Part shown: positions 35,956-44,969 of the stretch, piece after piece
Numbering within the stretch: the first letter of the stretch is position 1
Layout: each line of letters starts with the position of its first letter
Source of the DNA: Acetobacteraceae bacterium H6797
Lineage (GTDB): Bacteria > Pseudomonadota > Alphaproteobacteria > Acetobacterales > Acetobacteraceae
Direction of reading: 5' to 3'
DNA: 64,000 nucleotides
Assembly: GCA_015223225.1 (NCBI GenBank)
Contig: JADFCQ010000001.1
Span: forward strand, 496,001 to 560,000
Notes under the pieces: model-generated
Told to the model about the DNA's origin: nothing
Database searches by the model: none
What the model saw: only the letters and a program-made list of their open reading frames with translations
Program-made: the position numbers and the translations under genes

Positions 35956-38352
35956 ATGGCGCAGGGTCAGACGGCGCTCCCTTCCCGAGGCTCGTCCGCG
36001 CGTGGCATCGGCCGCCTCCTGCCAAAGCTCGTTCTCGGTCTCGCCGCCATCCTGATGCTGCTCTCGCTTGGCTATGCGGGCACCCGTCTGAATGACCAGT
36101 ATCGCATCGAGGCCCGGATGACGCGCTCCGGCCTCTGGTTCGCCAGCCAGGCTCTGGTGGAGATCTCGCGCTTCCGGGCGGCGCTGGCCGGCTTCAATGC
36201 CGGTGAGGTCAATGCGGACACGGTCGAGCTTCGCTTCGAGATCATGCTCAGCCGCTTCGCCCTCCTGGACAAGGGCGAGGGCTCTCCGGAATTCGACACG
36301 CTGGAGCGGCTGCGGACGGAAAGTGCTGCGATCTTCCCCGAACAGGCGGGGATGGAGGCCAATCTTCAGGCTTTCCTGGCCGGGGACCGGAATGCCCGCG
36401 TTCAGCTCAATGGCGCGCTCGACCGGATCGAGGCCCTGCTGCTCAAGGCCAATGTCGATCTCCACCTGGAGCGGCAGAGCATCGCGGCCCAGGCCTCCTT
36501 CGGCATCACCTCCCTGCAGCGGACCTTCCTGGTCGCCGGCGCCGGGCTGATCCTGAGCGGCAGCCTGCTGATCGGGATGCTGCTGATCGAGAACCGCCGC
36601 GCGAGCCGCCTGCTCCGCGACGCCGAGGCGGCGGCGGGCCGCGCGGCCGAGGCGGATCAGACGCTGTATGTGCTGATCGATTCGCTGCCGGCCATGATCG
36701 CGGCCTTCGACCGCGAGGGCCGCTACCTCTTCCTCAACCGCGCCTATGAGGAATTCACCCGGCTGGAAGAGCAGGAGGCGATCGGCCAGATCCCCTCTTC
36801 CCTGGGCATGGACAAGCGCCAGGAAGAGAGCGTCGCGGCCGTGGTCGCGAGCGGCAAGCCCAAGCCCCAGATGGAGCAGGAGGTGGTCAACGGCCTGGGC
36901 CAGCAACGCACCCTGCTCGCCAGCTGCGCGCCCGTGCCGGACAGCCAGGGGGGCGTGGGCCGGGTGGTCTATGTCGCGATCGACATCACCGACCGCACCA
37001 TCGCCGAGCGCCGCATCCGGCACTTGGCCGAGCATGACATGCTCACCGACCTGCCCAACCGCCTGCTCTTCGACCGGCACAAGCGGGAGTATCAGCGCAT
37101 CGCGCGGCAGAACGGCACGCGGATCGCGCTCTACTGCATCGACATCGACCATTTCCGCGACGTGAACGACACGCTGGGCCATGCGATGGGCGACCGCCTG
37201 CTGCTGGCCACCGTGATCCGCCTAAGGCAATGCCTGCGCCCGCGCGATATCCTGGCACGACTGAGCGGGGACGAATTCGCCGTGCTCCGCCCCGATATTC
37301 ACGGGCAGGCCGAGGCGGAGCTTTTCGCCACGGAAATGGCCGCCGCCATGGCCCGGCCCTTCCATATTGGCGGCCTCCTGCTGCGCAGCGGCGCCTCCAT
37401 CGGCGTGGCCATGGGGCCGCTCGACGAGGATGCGGGCGAGGGTGCCCTGCTCCGCCAGGGCGAGCAGGCGCTGCACCATGCCAAGGCCAAGGCCCGCGGC
37501 GGTTTCGCCTTCTTCACGCCGGAAATGGCCAAGGCCCAGGCCGAGCGCCGCATGATGGAGGGCGATCTGCGCCAGGCCATCGAGCGCGGGCAGCTCTCCC
37601 TGGCCTATCAGCCGAAATTCCGCATCGGCGATGGCGCGCCGGCCGGCTGCGAGGCGCTGCTGCGCTGGGATCATCCGCGCCTGGGCCAGATCTCCCCGGC
37701 CGTCTTCGTGCCGCTGGCGGAGGAGACGGGGCTCATCACCGCCCTGACCCGCTGGGTGCTGCGCGAGGCCTGCGGCCAGATCCGCGCCTGGGATCTGGCG
37801 GGCACGCCGATCAAGGTCGCGGTCAATCTCTCGGCCGTGCATTTCGCGGCCGCCGGGGTGGTGGACATGGTCAGCGACGCCCTGCTGTATGCGGAATGCG
37901 ACCCGAACCTGCTCGAGATCGAGGTGACGGAGGGCGTCTTCATCCGCAATTCCGCCTCGGCCAAGGAGACGCTGCTGGCGCTCCGGGAACTGGGCGTACA
38001 TCTCGCGCTCGACGATTTCGGCACGGGCTATTCGGCATTGGGCTACCTCCTGCGCCTGCCCTTCGACCGGGTGAAGATCGACCGCACCTTCGTCCGCGCG
38101 CTCCGCGAGGAGGGCAACCGCAGCCGTCACGTGATCGACGCCATCATCCGCCTGGCCCATGGCCTGGGGGCCGAGGTGATCGCGGAAGGGGTGGAGGACG
38201 AGCAGGAACTGGCGATGCTGCGGGAACTGGGCTGCGACGTGGCCCAGGGCTTCCTCCTCGCGCGGCCCATGCCCGCCGCGCTGGCCGCCGCCCTGCTAAG
38301 CCGGCCGCTGCCCGAATCCGACACCGGCTGGGCGCCGCTATTCGGCACGTGA
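35956..38352 (+). CDS. Membrane GGDEF-EAL protein with PAS domain (c-di-GMP turnover)
   Basis: A 798-residue protein: membrane helix at about 24-42, periplasmic sensor region to about 185, second helix about 191-212, PAS domain about 235-355, GGDEF domain with SGDEF at 437-441 and an RxxD site five residues before, then an EAL domain starting EALLRW (566) with DDFGTGYS and AEGVED. The EAL catalytic residues look intact, so phosphodiesterase activity is likely. SGDEF may be active, or serve as a GTP sensor. It is co-transcribed with the small molybdopterin-domain gene, a likely periplasmic partner. Confidence 0.93.
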   Translation: MAQGQTALPSRGSSARGIGRLLPKLVLGLAAILMLLSLGYAGTRLNDQYRIEARMTRSGLWFASQALVEISRFRAALAGFNAGEVNADTVELRFEIMLSRFALLDKGEGSPEFDTLERLRTESAAIFPEQAGMEANLQAFLAGDRNARVQLNGALDRIEALLLKANVDLHLERQSIAAQASFGITSLQRTFLVAGAGLILSGSLLIGMLLIENRRASRLLRDAEAAAGRAAEADQTLYVLIDSLPAMIAAFDREGRYLFLNRAYEEFTRLEEQEAIGQIPSSLGMDKRQEESVAAVVASGKPKPQMEQEVVNGLGQQRTLLASCAPVPDSQGGVGRVVYVAIDITDRTIAERRIRHLAEHDMLTDLPNRLLFDRHKREYQRIARQNGTRIALYCIDIDHFRDVNDTLGHAMGDRLLLATVIRLRQCLRPRDILARLSGDEFAVLRPDIHGQAEAELFATEMAAAMARPFHIGGLLLRSGASIGVAMGPLDEDAGEGALLRQGEQALHHAKAKARGGFAFFTPEMAKAQAERRMMEGDLRQAIERGQLSLAYQPKFRIGDGAPAGCEALLRWDHPRLGQISPAVFVPLAEETGLITALTRWVLREACGQIRAWDLAGTPIKVAVNLSAVHFAAAGVVDMVSDALLYAECDPNLLEIEVTEGVFIRNSASAKETLLALRELGVHLALDDFGTGYSALGYLLRLPFDRVKIDRTFVRALREEGNRSRHVIDAIIRLAHGLGAEVIAEGVEDEQELAMLRELGCDVAQGFLLARPMPAALAAALLSRPLPESDTGWAPLFGT

Positions 38353-38499
38353 TTGCGGCAGTTATGGCACCCTGCCCGGGATTCTGACAAAATAGCCATC
38401 TGGGGCGGGGCCGAGGCTTTCCTTCGCCTTGACACTGGGCCGAGCGGGCCTTACGAGCCGCAAGCCTTCCGGCGGGAAAGCCTGCGGGGAGCGGGGAAT

Positions 38500-38799
38500 T
38501 TGAGCGAGCAGAACGACTTCGAGCGGCGGCTGAAAGCGGCCCGGACGAAGCAGGGTATGGACCGCAACAAGCGGGACCACCTCGATCTTCCGCGCGGTAC
38601 CATGGGCATCGGCTTTCGGGTCGGCGTCGAATTGGTCTCCGCGCTGATGGTGGGTTGCGCGATCGGTTATGCCCTGGACTACTGGCTCGGCAGCTTTCCC
38701 TGGCTCTTCATCGTCTTTTTCGTCCTGGGTGGCGCTGCGGGGATTCTGAACGTCCTGAGACTGTTCAGCGGGCCGCGCGACGCCGAGAAGCGTAACTGA
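38500..38799 (+). CDS. atpI: ATP synthase protein I (AtpI/AtpZ family)
   Basis: A 99-residue membrane protein with two helices (GVELVSALMVGCAIGYALDYWL and FPWLFIVFFVLGGAAGILNVLR by position 46-90). Family members assist c-ring assembly or carry Mg/Ca. The start is taken as TTG 38500, with GGGGAG about eight bases upstream; no ATG is close to the conserved part except one inside the soluble N-terminus. It is first in the F0 operon, 22 bases before atpB. Confidence 0.88.
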   Translation: MSEQNDFERRLKAARTKQGMDRNKRDHLDLPRGTMGIGFRVGVELVSALMVGCAIGYALDYWLGSFPWLFIVFFVLGGAAGILNVLRLFSGPRDAEKRN

Positions 38800-38821
38800 A
38801 CTCGAAGAACGGGAGCCGCCT

Positions 38822-39577
38822 GTGGCCGCTGAAGGTAAGACCATCGACGCCCTGAGCCAGTTCGAACTGTCGCCGATCCTCGGCGCCATCGGCTCCTCGG
38901 TGGGCTTCACGCAGTCGAACGGCCATATGGTGATCGCCGTCGCCGCGATCTGCCTGCTACTGATCATGGGCGTGAGCGCGCGCGCCGTGGTGCCGGGCCG
39001 GGTCCAGGCCGCGGCGGAGATGCTCTACGAATTCGTGCACGACCTCGTGCTGCGCCAGGTGGGCGAGGAAGGCCGCCGGTTCTTCCCCTTCGTCTTCGCG
39101 CTCTTCACCTTCGTGCTGGTGGGCAATGTCCTGGGCCTCTTCCCCTATGCCTTCACCTTCACCAGCCACATCGCCGTGACGCTGACGCTGGCCATGATCG
39201 TCTTCCTCGGGACGACGCTCCTGGCCCTGCGCCTCCATGGCCTGCATTTCTTCTCGTTCTTCTTCCCCAAGGGCGCCTCCATCTGGCTGGCCCCGCTCAT
39301 CGTGCCGGTCGAGATGATCTCCTATCTCTCGCGCCCCGTGAGCCTCTCCGTTCGTCTTTTCGCCAATATGGTCGCCGGCCACGTGCTCCTGAAGGTCTTC
39401 GCCACCTTCATGATCCTGCTGACGGGCCTGGGCACCGCCGGCTATTTCGTGGCCGTGCTGCCCTTCGGCGTGAACGTTCTCCTGATCGGGTTCGAGCTCC
39501 TAGTGGCCTTCCTGCAGGCCTATGTGTTCGCCATCCTGACCAGCATCTACCTGCACGACGCGGTTCACCTGCATTGA
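38822..39577 (+). CDS. atpB: ATP synthase F0 subunit a
   Basis: A 251-residue membrane protein forming the proton half-channels. The essential Arg lies in LSVRLFANMVAGH (about residue 180), and the C-terminal helices FELLVAFLQAYVFAILTSIYL are typical. The start is GTG with GGGAG upstream. It belongs to the atpI-atpB-atpE-atpF'-atpF operon, which in alphaproteobacteria is separate from the F1 genes. Confidence 0.97.
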   Translation: MAAEGKTIDALSQFELSPILGAIGSSVGFTQSNGHMVIAVAAICLLLIMGVSARAVVPGRVQAAAEMLYEFVHDLVLRQVGEEGRRFFPFVFALFTFVLVGNVLGLFPYAFTFTSHIAVTLTLAMIVFLGTTLLALRLHGLHFFSFFFPKGASIWLAPLIVPVEMISYLSRPVSLSVRLFANMVAGHVLLKVFATFMILLTGLGTAGYFVAVLPFGVNVLLIGFELLVAFLQAYVFAILTSIYLHDAVHLH

Positions 39578-39663
39578 GCGCGGCCGACCCTCACAACAAG
39601 GGGTCGCGCTCCATGGGGCCCACGTCTCGCGGAACTAACCGATCAAACAAAGGGATCTGATCG

Positions 39664-39891
39664 ATGGAACTCGTGCTTGCTGCTAAGGCCATTGGTGCCG
39701 GTATCGCCGTTATCGCCCTCGCCGGCGTCGGCATCGGCCTCGGCAACATCTTCTCGACGCTGGTCGCCTCGGTTGCCCGCAACCCGGCCGCCCGCGACAC
39801 GGTGTTCCCGATCGGCATGCTGGGCTTCGCGCTGACGGAAGCCGTCGCGCTCTTCGCCCTGCTGATCGCCTTCCTGATCCTCTTCACCTGA
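39664..39891 (+). CDS. atpE: ATP synthase F0 subunit c
   Basis: A 75-residue hairpin of two membrane helices that makes the proton-driven rotor ring. The conserved polar loop is ARNPAARD (38-45) and the proton-carrying acid is E59 in [10 protein letters not shown]. The Gly-rich first helix (GVGIGLGN) is normal. It lies between atpB (86 bases) and atpF' (115 bases), a spacing that leaves room for separate translation control; a stem-loop follows the stop. Confidence 0.98.
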   Translation: MELVLAAKAIGAGIAVIALAGVGIGLGNIFSTLVASVARNPAARDTVFPIGMLGFALTEAVALFALLIAFLILFT

Positions 39892-39900
39892 TCAGCGACT

Positions 39901-39940
39901 GCCAGGGGTGGCGGCCGGACGTGGGGAACCGCGCCCTGGC
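39901..39940 (+). other. Stem-loop in the atpE-atpF' gap
   Basis: GCCAGGG (39901-39907) pairs with CCCTGGC (39934-39940), with an inner GCGG/CCGC stem. There is no T-run, so it is more likely an mRNA processing or stability element that could keep subunit c expression above its neighbours. Confidence 0.45.
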
Positions 39941-40006
39941 CTCCGCCCCTGTTACTTTTCAGCCCCTGCCTGACCGCAGCGGGACACGGGATCTCGGGAG
40001 CCGAGG

Positions 40007-40594
40007 ATGACAGACAGGTTCAAGACCCTCGCCCTTCGCGCGGCCTTCGCCGCGGCGGCGCTCGTCGCGCCGGCGGGTGCCTATGCCGCCGAAGGCATGC
40101 CGCAGCTGGACTTCAGCAATCCGCTGATGCTGTCCCAGGTGATCTGGCTGCTGATCATCTTCGGGGTCTTCTATTTCCTCTGCGCCAATTACCTGCTGCC
40201 GCCGGTGGCCAAGGTGCTGGAAGACCGCGCCGCGCGCATCAATGCCGACCTGGAGGCCGCCCGCGCCGCCAAGGCCCAGGCTGATGCCGCCCTGGCCGAG
40301 CACCGTGCCGCCACCGCCAAGTCGCATGCCGAAGGCCAGGCCGCCGTGGCCGCCGCCCTCGCCGCCGCGCAGGCCGAGTCGGCCGCCAAGACCGAGGCGC
40401 TGAACGCCAAGCTCGCCGCCCAGATCGAGGCCGCCGAGCAGCGCATCGCCGCCGCCCGCGCCGCCGCCATGGGTGCGCTGCGCGACGTCGCCGCCGATAC
40501 CACCACCGCCATCGTCACCCGCCTGACGGGCAGCGCCGACCAGGCCGCCGTGAACGCGGCCGTCGATGGCGCGCTGGCCGCCCGCAAGGCCTGA
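40007..40594 (+). CDS. atpF': ATP synthase F0 subunit b'
   Basis: A 195-residue peripheral-stalk subunit. A cleavable-looking N-terminal hydrophobic stretch ends near Ala-Tyr-Ala (27); the true membrane helix follows (VIWLLIIFGVFYFLCANYLL, about 45-64), then about 120 residues of Ala/Glu-rich coiled coil. Together with subunit b it forms a heterodimeric stalk, as in photosynthetic and other alphaproteobacteria. It is 14 bases before atpF. Confidence 0.93.
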   Translation: MTDRFKTLALRAAFAAAALVAPAGAYAAEGMPQLDFSNPLMLSQVIWLLIIFGVFYFLCANYLLPPVAKVLEDRAARINADLEAARAAKAQADAALAEHRAATAKSHAEGQAAVAAALAAAQAESAAKTEALNAKLAAQIEAAEQRIAAARAAAMGALRDVAADTTTAIVTRLTGSADQAAVNAAVDGALAARKA

Positions 40595-40607
40595 GGAGAG
40601 CCGGATC

Positions 40608-41114
40608 ATGCACCATTACGAGCATTTCTGGCTGAACCCGACCTTCTGGGTCGCGATGGCCTTCGTCGTCTTCGTCGTCCTCCTGGGCCGCACGGTCTGG
40701 AAGATGATCGCCAGCGGCCTGGATGCCCGCGCCGAGGCCGTCCGCAAGGCCCTGGCCGAAGCCGCCGCGCTGCGCGCCGAGGCCGAAGCCATGCTGAAGC
40801 AGGCCGAGGCCGACCGCGCCAAGGCCCTTGCCGAGGCTGAGGCCACGCTGACCCGCGCCAAGGCCGAGGCCGAGCGCGTCGCCATCGCCGCCGCCGCCGA
40901 GGCCGAGGCCGCCGCCGCCCGCCGCGAGAAGATGGCGATGGACCGCATTGCCGCCGCCGAGGCCAGTGCCGTGACCGAGGTGCGCAACGCCGCCACCGAC
41001 GTCGCCACCGCCGCCGCCAAGACCGTCATCGCCCAGACGCTGGACGCCCAGAAGGACGCCGCCCTGATCGATGCCGCCGTGGCCGAGCTGCCGAAGTCGC
41101 TCCGCGCCGCCTGA
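40608..41114 (+). CDS. atpF: ATP synthase F0 subunit b
   Basis: A 168-residue stalk subunit with one N-terminal membrane helix (FWVAMAFVVFVVLLGRTVW, about 11-29) and an Ala/Glu/Lys-rich coiled coil that binds F1 through delta. ATG 40608 has GAGGAGAG upstream, overlapping the end of atpF'. It is the last gene of the F0 operon and is followed by a strong terminator. Confidence 0.95.
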   Translation: MHHYEHFWLNPTFWVAMAFVVFVVLLGRTVWKMIASGLDARAEAVRKALAEAAALRAEAEAMLKQAEADRAKALAEAEATLTRAKAEAERVAIAAAAEAEAAAARREKMAMDRIAAAEASAVTEVRNAATDVATAAAKTVIAQTLDAQKDAALIDAAVAELPKSLRAA

Positions 41115-41141
41115 TAGGGCACGAAGCGACGGGATACGAAG

Positions 41142-41169
41142 CGGGGGCCGGGAGGCCCCCGTTTTTTTT
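41142..41169 (+). terminator. Terminator of the F0 ATP synthase operon
   Basis: Perfect 8-bp stem CGGGGGCC/GGCCCCCG with GGGA loop, followed by eight T. Confidence 0.95.
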
Positions 41170-41265
41170 GCCTCTGGTCTGGCCATTGGTCGATGGCCCC
41201 TTCCCCGCATTGGTATATTCCAGTCTGATACGCCCCGCTTCACGACCTGCCGGGGAGGCCCGCCG

Positions 41266-42423
41266 ATGCGCATCACCAAGGCCCGCATTTTCCTCATCAA
41301 GAGCGGCCGCTTCCATCCCGTCCTGCTCGAATTGACGACGGATGAGGGCATCACAGGCATCGGCGAAGCCGGCATCGCCTATGGCATGGGCGGCACGGCG
41401 GCGGCCGGCATGCTGAAGGATTTCTGCACCGCCATGGTCATCGGGAAGGACCCGTTCCGCATCGAGGAGCTGTGCTCCGAGATGTATGACCATTCCTTCT
41501 GGGCCAAGGGCGGCGGCCCCATCGTCTTCGCGGCCATCAGCGCCATCGAGACGGCGCTGTGGGACATCAAGGGCAAGGCGCTCGTCACGCCCATCTACGA
41601 GATGCTCGGCGGCAAGTTCCGCGATCAGGTGCCGGTCTATGCCAATGGCTGGTGCTCCGGCACGAGCACGCCGGAGGAATTCGCCCGCGCCGGCGCCCGG
41701 CCGGTCGAGATGGGGCACAATACCCTCAAATGCTATCCGCTCGGCGTCCGCAGCCAGTCCGGCGCCATGCGCCATGTGACGCGCCGCGCGATCGACCGTG
41801 ACCAGGCCGACATGGCCTTCAACAAGGTCAAGGCGCTGCGCCGGGCCGTGGGGCCGGATGTGCGCCTCATGCTCGATATCAGCGGCGGGCTGACCACGGC
41901 CGAGACCATCCGCCTCGTGAAGCGCTGGGAGGCGCTGGATATCTGGTTCATCGAGGAACCGGCCGACCCCTTCAATATCGAGGCGGTGAAGACCATCGCC
42001 AGCAAGATCGACACGCCCATCGCGCTGGGCGAGCGCATCTACACCAAGCAGGGCTTCCGTAAGGTGTTCGAGAGCGAGGCGGTGGCGCTGCTTCAGCCCG
42101 ATATCGGCAATACCGGCGGCATCATGGAGGTGAAGAAAATCGCCGCCATGGCCGAGGTCTACAACATGCAGGTGCAGCCCCATGTCTGCGGCGCGGCCGT
42201 CGCCATGGCAGCCGCGCTGCAGATCGACGCCTGCATCCCGAACTTCCTCATCCAGGAATGCTACCCCTTCATGCGCGAAGAGCCGACGCATGTGGATACC
42301 GTGCATGAAGTGCCGGAGCGGACGATCAAGAACGGCATGATGAGCATCCCCACCGGCCCTGGACTCGGCGTGACGCTCAATGAGAAGGCCGTGGCGCCCT
42401 TCACCTGGGCCGAGGTCGCCTAG
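41266..42423 (+). CDS. Enolase-superfamily sugar acid dehydratase (mandelate racemase/muconate lactonizing family)
   Basis: A 385-residue TIM-barrel enzyme. The three magnesium ligands are D204 (LMLDISG), E230 (FIEEP) and E256 (LGERI); a Lys (K155) sits on the second strand and the His of QPHVCGAA near residue 321 is the likely general base. Such enzymes abstract the proton alpha to a carboxylate, mostly dehydrating sugar acids. I cannot choose the substrate; a galactonate/gluconate dehydratase-like role is plausible. It follows the ATP synthase terminator, is a single gene, and its stop overlaps the stop of the convergent gene. Confidence 0.88.
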   Translation: MRITKARIFLIKSGRFHPVLLELTTDEGITGIGEAGIAYGMGGTAAAGMLKDFCTAMVIGKDPFRIEELCSEMYDHSFWAKGGGPIVFAAISAIETALWDIKGKALVTPIYEMLGGKFRDQVPVYANGWCSGTSTPEEFARAGARPVEMGHNTLKCYPLGVRSQSGAMRHVTRRAIDRDQADMAFNKVKALRRAVGPDVRLMLDISGGLTTAETIRLVKRWEALDIWFIEEPADPFNIEAVKTIASKIDTPIALGERIYTKQGFRKVFESEAVALLQPDIGNTGGIMEVKKIAAMAEVYNMQVQPHVCGAAVAMAAALQIDACIPNFLIQECYPFMREEPTHVDTVHEVPERTIKNGMMSIPTGPGLGVTLNEKAVAPFTWAEVA

Positions 42424-43238
42424 CTGGCCAGGCTCTCGAAAGGCACATAGGGCAGCATGGTGAGCCGGTCGCTGCGGCCGGCATTCACCAGTTCCACGCC
42501 CCGCTGGGCGAGCAGGCGGTGCGCCACCGCCATGCCCTTGGCCATCTTGCCCGCATAACGCTGGCTATGGGCGAGGGAGTGGTTCACCTCGCGCTGGCTC
42601 GAGCTGTAGAAATGCAGGTCCTTGGGCTGGAAATCGAGGTCCACCCCGATCACCGCCAGGCGCGTGAAGCCCATGAAGGCCGCGAGCTGGATGGCGTCCA
42701 GCACCACGGTATGGCCGGTATAGAGCCCGCGCTCCGCCCTCTCCTGCAGATAGCCGCGGAAGAGCCTGGGCGAGCGAATCGCCTCGTAGATCACCGCCTT
42801 CTCCAGCATCGCATCCGGAATGCGCGAGACGGTGGAGCGGATGAAGAGATGGTCGATGCGGGAAATGTCGATCAGGGCGCCGTAATCGTCGAAGGCGAGC
42901 TGATCGGCGATGACATAGCCCGTCAGCCGCTCCAGCCCCCGCTCGCGGAGATCATGCCCGCGATTGACCGAGAAGCAGTGCCGGCCGTTCAGGCGGGAGA
43001 GGTCGAATTCCCGCAGCGAGGGCGCGGTGCCGATGATGAAGCAGGTGCCGCCGGGATAGACGCCGCCCAGCGCCGCCATACGCTCGGGCGTGGGCGCCGT
43101 GAAGGCCTTGCGCGGCACATGCCGGCCCGTCAGTTGCCGCCAGCGCGGGCAGCCGGCCAGATAGCGATATTCGAACTCGGCAAGACCCATCGGCGGCCGC
43201 ATATCCCTCGAAACCGGCGAGGCCGGACCATCCGCCAT
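42420..43238 (-). CDS. Conserved protein, possible DUF115/6-hydroxymethylpterin-like fold
   Basis: A 272-residue soluble protein. The segment IGTAPSLREFDLSRLNGRHCFSVNRG (about 68-93) has the 'G-x-x-PSL' start and Asn-Arg-Gly turn of proteins linked to surface glycan or flagellin modification (DUF115/MAF-like). Later AVIGVDLDFQ and HFYSSSQ fit the same pattern. I infer a role in glycosylation or sugar transfer, without certainty. There are no other glycan genes nearby. The stop TAG lies in the palindrome CTAG shared with the convergent dehydratase gene. ATG at residue 14 or 17 may be the real start. Confidence 0.6.
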   Translation of the reverse strand: MADGPASPVSRDMRPPMGLAEFEYRYLAGCPRWRQLTGRHVPRKAFTAPTPERMAALGGVYPGGTCFIIGTAPSLREFDLSRLNGRHCFSVNRGHDLRERGLERLTGYVIADQLAFDDYGALIDISRIDHLFIRSTVSRIPDAMLEKAVIYEAIRSPRLFRGYLQERAERGLYTGHTVVLDAIQLAAFMGFTRLAVIGVDLDFQPKDLHFYSSSQREVNHSLAHSQRYAGKMAKGMAVAHRLLAQRGVELVNAGRSDRLTMLPYVPFESLAS

Positions 43239-43333
43239 GGATGATGCCTCGCGCGGCCCGCCTCCATTCGCAGCCCTCAGCGCGGTTGAACAGGGCTTTT
43301 ACGGCAATGTGAGGGAATAGTTACCAAAACGTC

Positions 43334-43864
43334 TTAATCCAAGCGCCGCAGCCCCGCGTCGAAGCGCCGCCAATTGGCCACGTAATGCGCGGCGGAAAGC
43401 TTCAGCTTCTCCGACCCTTCCGCGTCCAGCGTATTCACGATCCGCGCGGGCGAGCCGAAAATCAGCGAATTGTCCGGGAATTCCTTGCCCTCGGTGACGA
43501 GCGAATTAGCGCCGACGATGCAGTTCTTCCCGATCTTGGCGCCGTTCAGCACCGTCGCACCCATGCCGATCAGCGAATTGTCGCCGATGGTGCAGCCATG
43601 GATCACCGCGCGATGCCCGACGGTGACGCCCTCGCCCACGGTCAGCGGGAAGCCCTTGTCGGAATGGAGCACGGCGCCGTCCTGGATATTGGTGCGGGCG
43701 CCGATATGCATCGTCTCGTTATCGGCCCGGATCACCGCGCCGAACCACACGCCCACCTCGTCGCCCAGCACGACATTGCCGATCACATGCGCATCGGGGG
43801 CCACCCAGTAGCGGCCCTCAGGCGGCAGTTGCGGCTGGGTCTCGTCGAGCGCGTAGAGCGGCAT
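43334..43864 (-). CDS. Gamma-carbonic anhydrase-like protein (left-handed beta helix)
   Basis: A 176-residue hexapeptide-repeat protein. Repeats run from WVAPDAHVIGNVVLG to AKIGKNCIVGANSLV. Zinc ligands of the YrdA/gamma-CA family are visible: His in AVLHSDK, and two His in VGHRAVIHGC. The trimeric family includes carbonic anhydrases and proteins of unclear activity. ATG 43864 has GAGGAGGAT upstream and was chosen over an upstream in-frame start. Single gene. Confidence 0.9.
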   Translation of the reverse strand: MPLYALDETQPQLPPEGRYWVAPDAHVIGNVVLGDEVGVWFGAVIRADNETMHIGARTNIQDGAVLHSDKGFPLTVGEGVTVGHRAVIHGCTIGDNSLIGMGATVLNGAKIGKNCIVGANSLVTEGKEFPDNSLIFGSPARIVNTLDAEGSEKLKLSAAHYVANWRRFDAGLRRLD

Positions 43865-43936
43865 GGGGCATCCTCCTCTTATGATGGCTGGAGGATGCCC
43901 TTCCACGGGCGGCTAGACCAGGGGCCAGCGGAGGCT

Positions 43937-44926
43937 TCAGCCCACCTCCACCTTCGCGTCCCGCACCACCTTGCCCCATTTCTCGATCTCGGCGGTGAGG
44001 AAGGTCTTGAACTCCTCGGGCGTCGAGGGATGGGCATCGGCCCCCTCGGCCGCCAGGCGGGCCTTCACCTCCTCCTGCGTCAGGGCCTTGCGGACCTCGC
44101 CATTGATCTTGGCGACCACCGCCGGCGGCAGGCTCGCGGGGCCGACCAGCCCCGTCCAGTTCACCGCCTCGAAGCCGGGATAGCCCGATTCCGCGACCGT
44201 CGGCACATTGGGCAGCGAGCCCACGCGCTGGGCCGAGGTGACGGCGATGGCGCGCAGCTCGCCGCTGTCGAGCATGCCGCGCACGGCCAGGGGATTGGCA
44301 TAGTAGAGATCCACGCGTCCGGCCAGAAGGTCTGTCGTGAGCTGGGCGGCGCCGCGATAGGGCACGGTCACCATCTCGACCTTGGCCGCGAGCGCGACCA
44401 TCTCGCCCGCCAGATGCCCGACCGTGCCGCTGCCGGGATGGCCGACGGTGAGCGAGCCGGGCTTCTTGCGCGAGGCTTCGACGATATCGGCCAGGCTCTT
44501 GAACGGCGATTCCTTCCGCACCACCAGCACGTTCGGCTGGAAGGCGATCAGCGAGATGAGCGAGAGGTCGCGCAGCGGCTGATAGGGAATGTTCGATGCA
44601 TAGAGCGTGGGGTTGATCGCGAGGTTCGAGGTCTGCCCCATGCCGATCGTGTGGTTGTCGGTCGACTTAGCGACGAGGTCGATGCCGATATTGCCGCCCG
44701 CGCCCGGGCGGTTGTCGGCCACGATGTTCCAGCCCGTCGCCGCGGTGATGCGGCTGCCCATCTCGCGGGAGATGACGTCGGTGCCGCCGCCCGGCGGATA
44801 GGGCACGATGAGCTTCACCGGCCGGTCGGGCCAGGCGGCCGCATTGGCCTGGGCGCGCGCGGCCATGGGCAGGAAGGGAGCGAGCGCCGCAGCGCCCGCG
44901 CCCATGATCAGATGACGCCTCAGCAT
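43937..44926 (-). CDS. Bug family tripartite tricarboxylate transporter binding protein
   Basis: A 329-residue periplasmic binding protein. Signal peptide to about residue 25 (Ala-Arg-Ala-Gln); family signatures KLIVPYPPGGGTD (38-50), VDN/ADNRPGAGGNIG, and VPYRGAAQLTTDLLAGRVDL. Bug proteins deliver carboxylates to TctAB-type permeases, none of which is in this window. It is last in the operon HMG-CoA lyase-like/CoA-transferase/Bug, so its ligand is likely the acid that the CoA-transferase activates. GAGGAA precedes ATG 44926. Confidence 0.93.
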   Translation of the reverse strand: MLRRHLIMGAGAAALAPFLPMAARAQANAAAWPDRPVKLIVPYPPGGGTDVISREMGSRITAATGWNIVADNRPGAGGNIGIDLVAKSTDNHTIGMGQTSNLAINPTLYASNIPYQPLRDLSLISLIAFQPNVLVVRKESPFKSLADIVEASRKKPGSLTVGHPGSGTVGHLAGEMVALAAKVEMVTVPYRGAAQLTTDLLAGRVDLYYANPLAVRGMLDSGELRAIAVTSAQRVGSLPNVPTVAESGYPGFEAVNWTGLVGPASLPPAVVAKINGEVRKALTQEEVKARLAAEGADAHPSTPEEFKTFLTAEIEKWGKVVRDAKVEVG

Positions 44927-44969
44927 TTGGGACTTCCTCGTTCTTTCTTGTTCTACAAAGCAGAGAATA

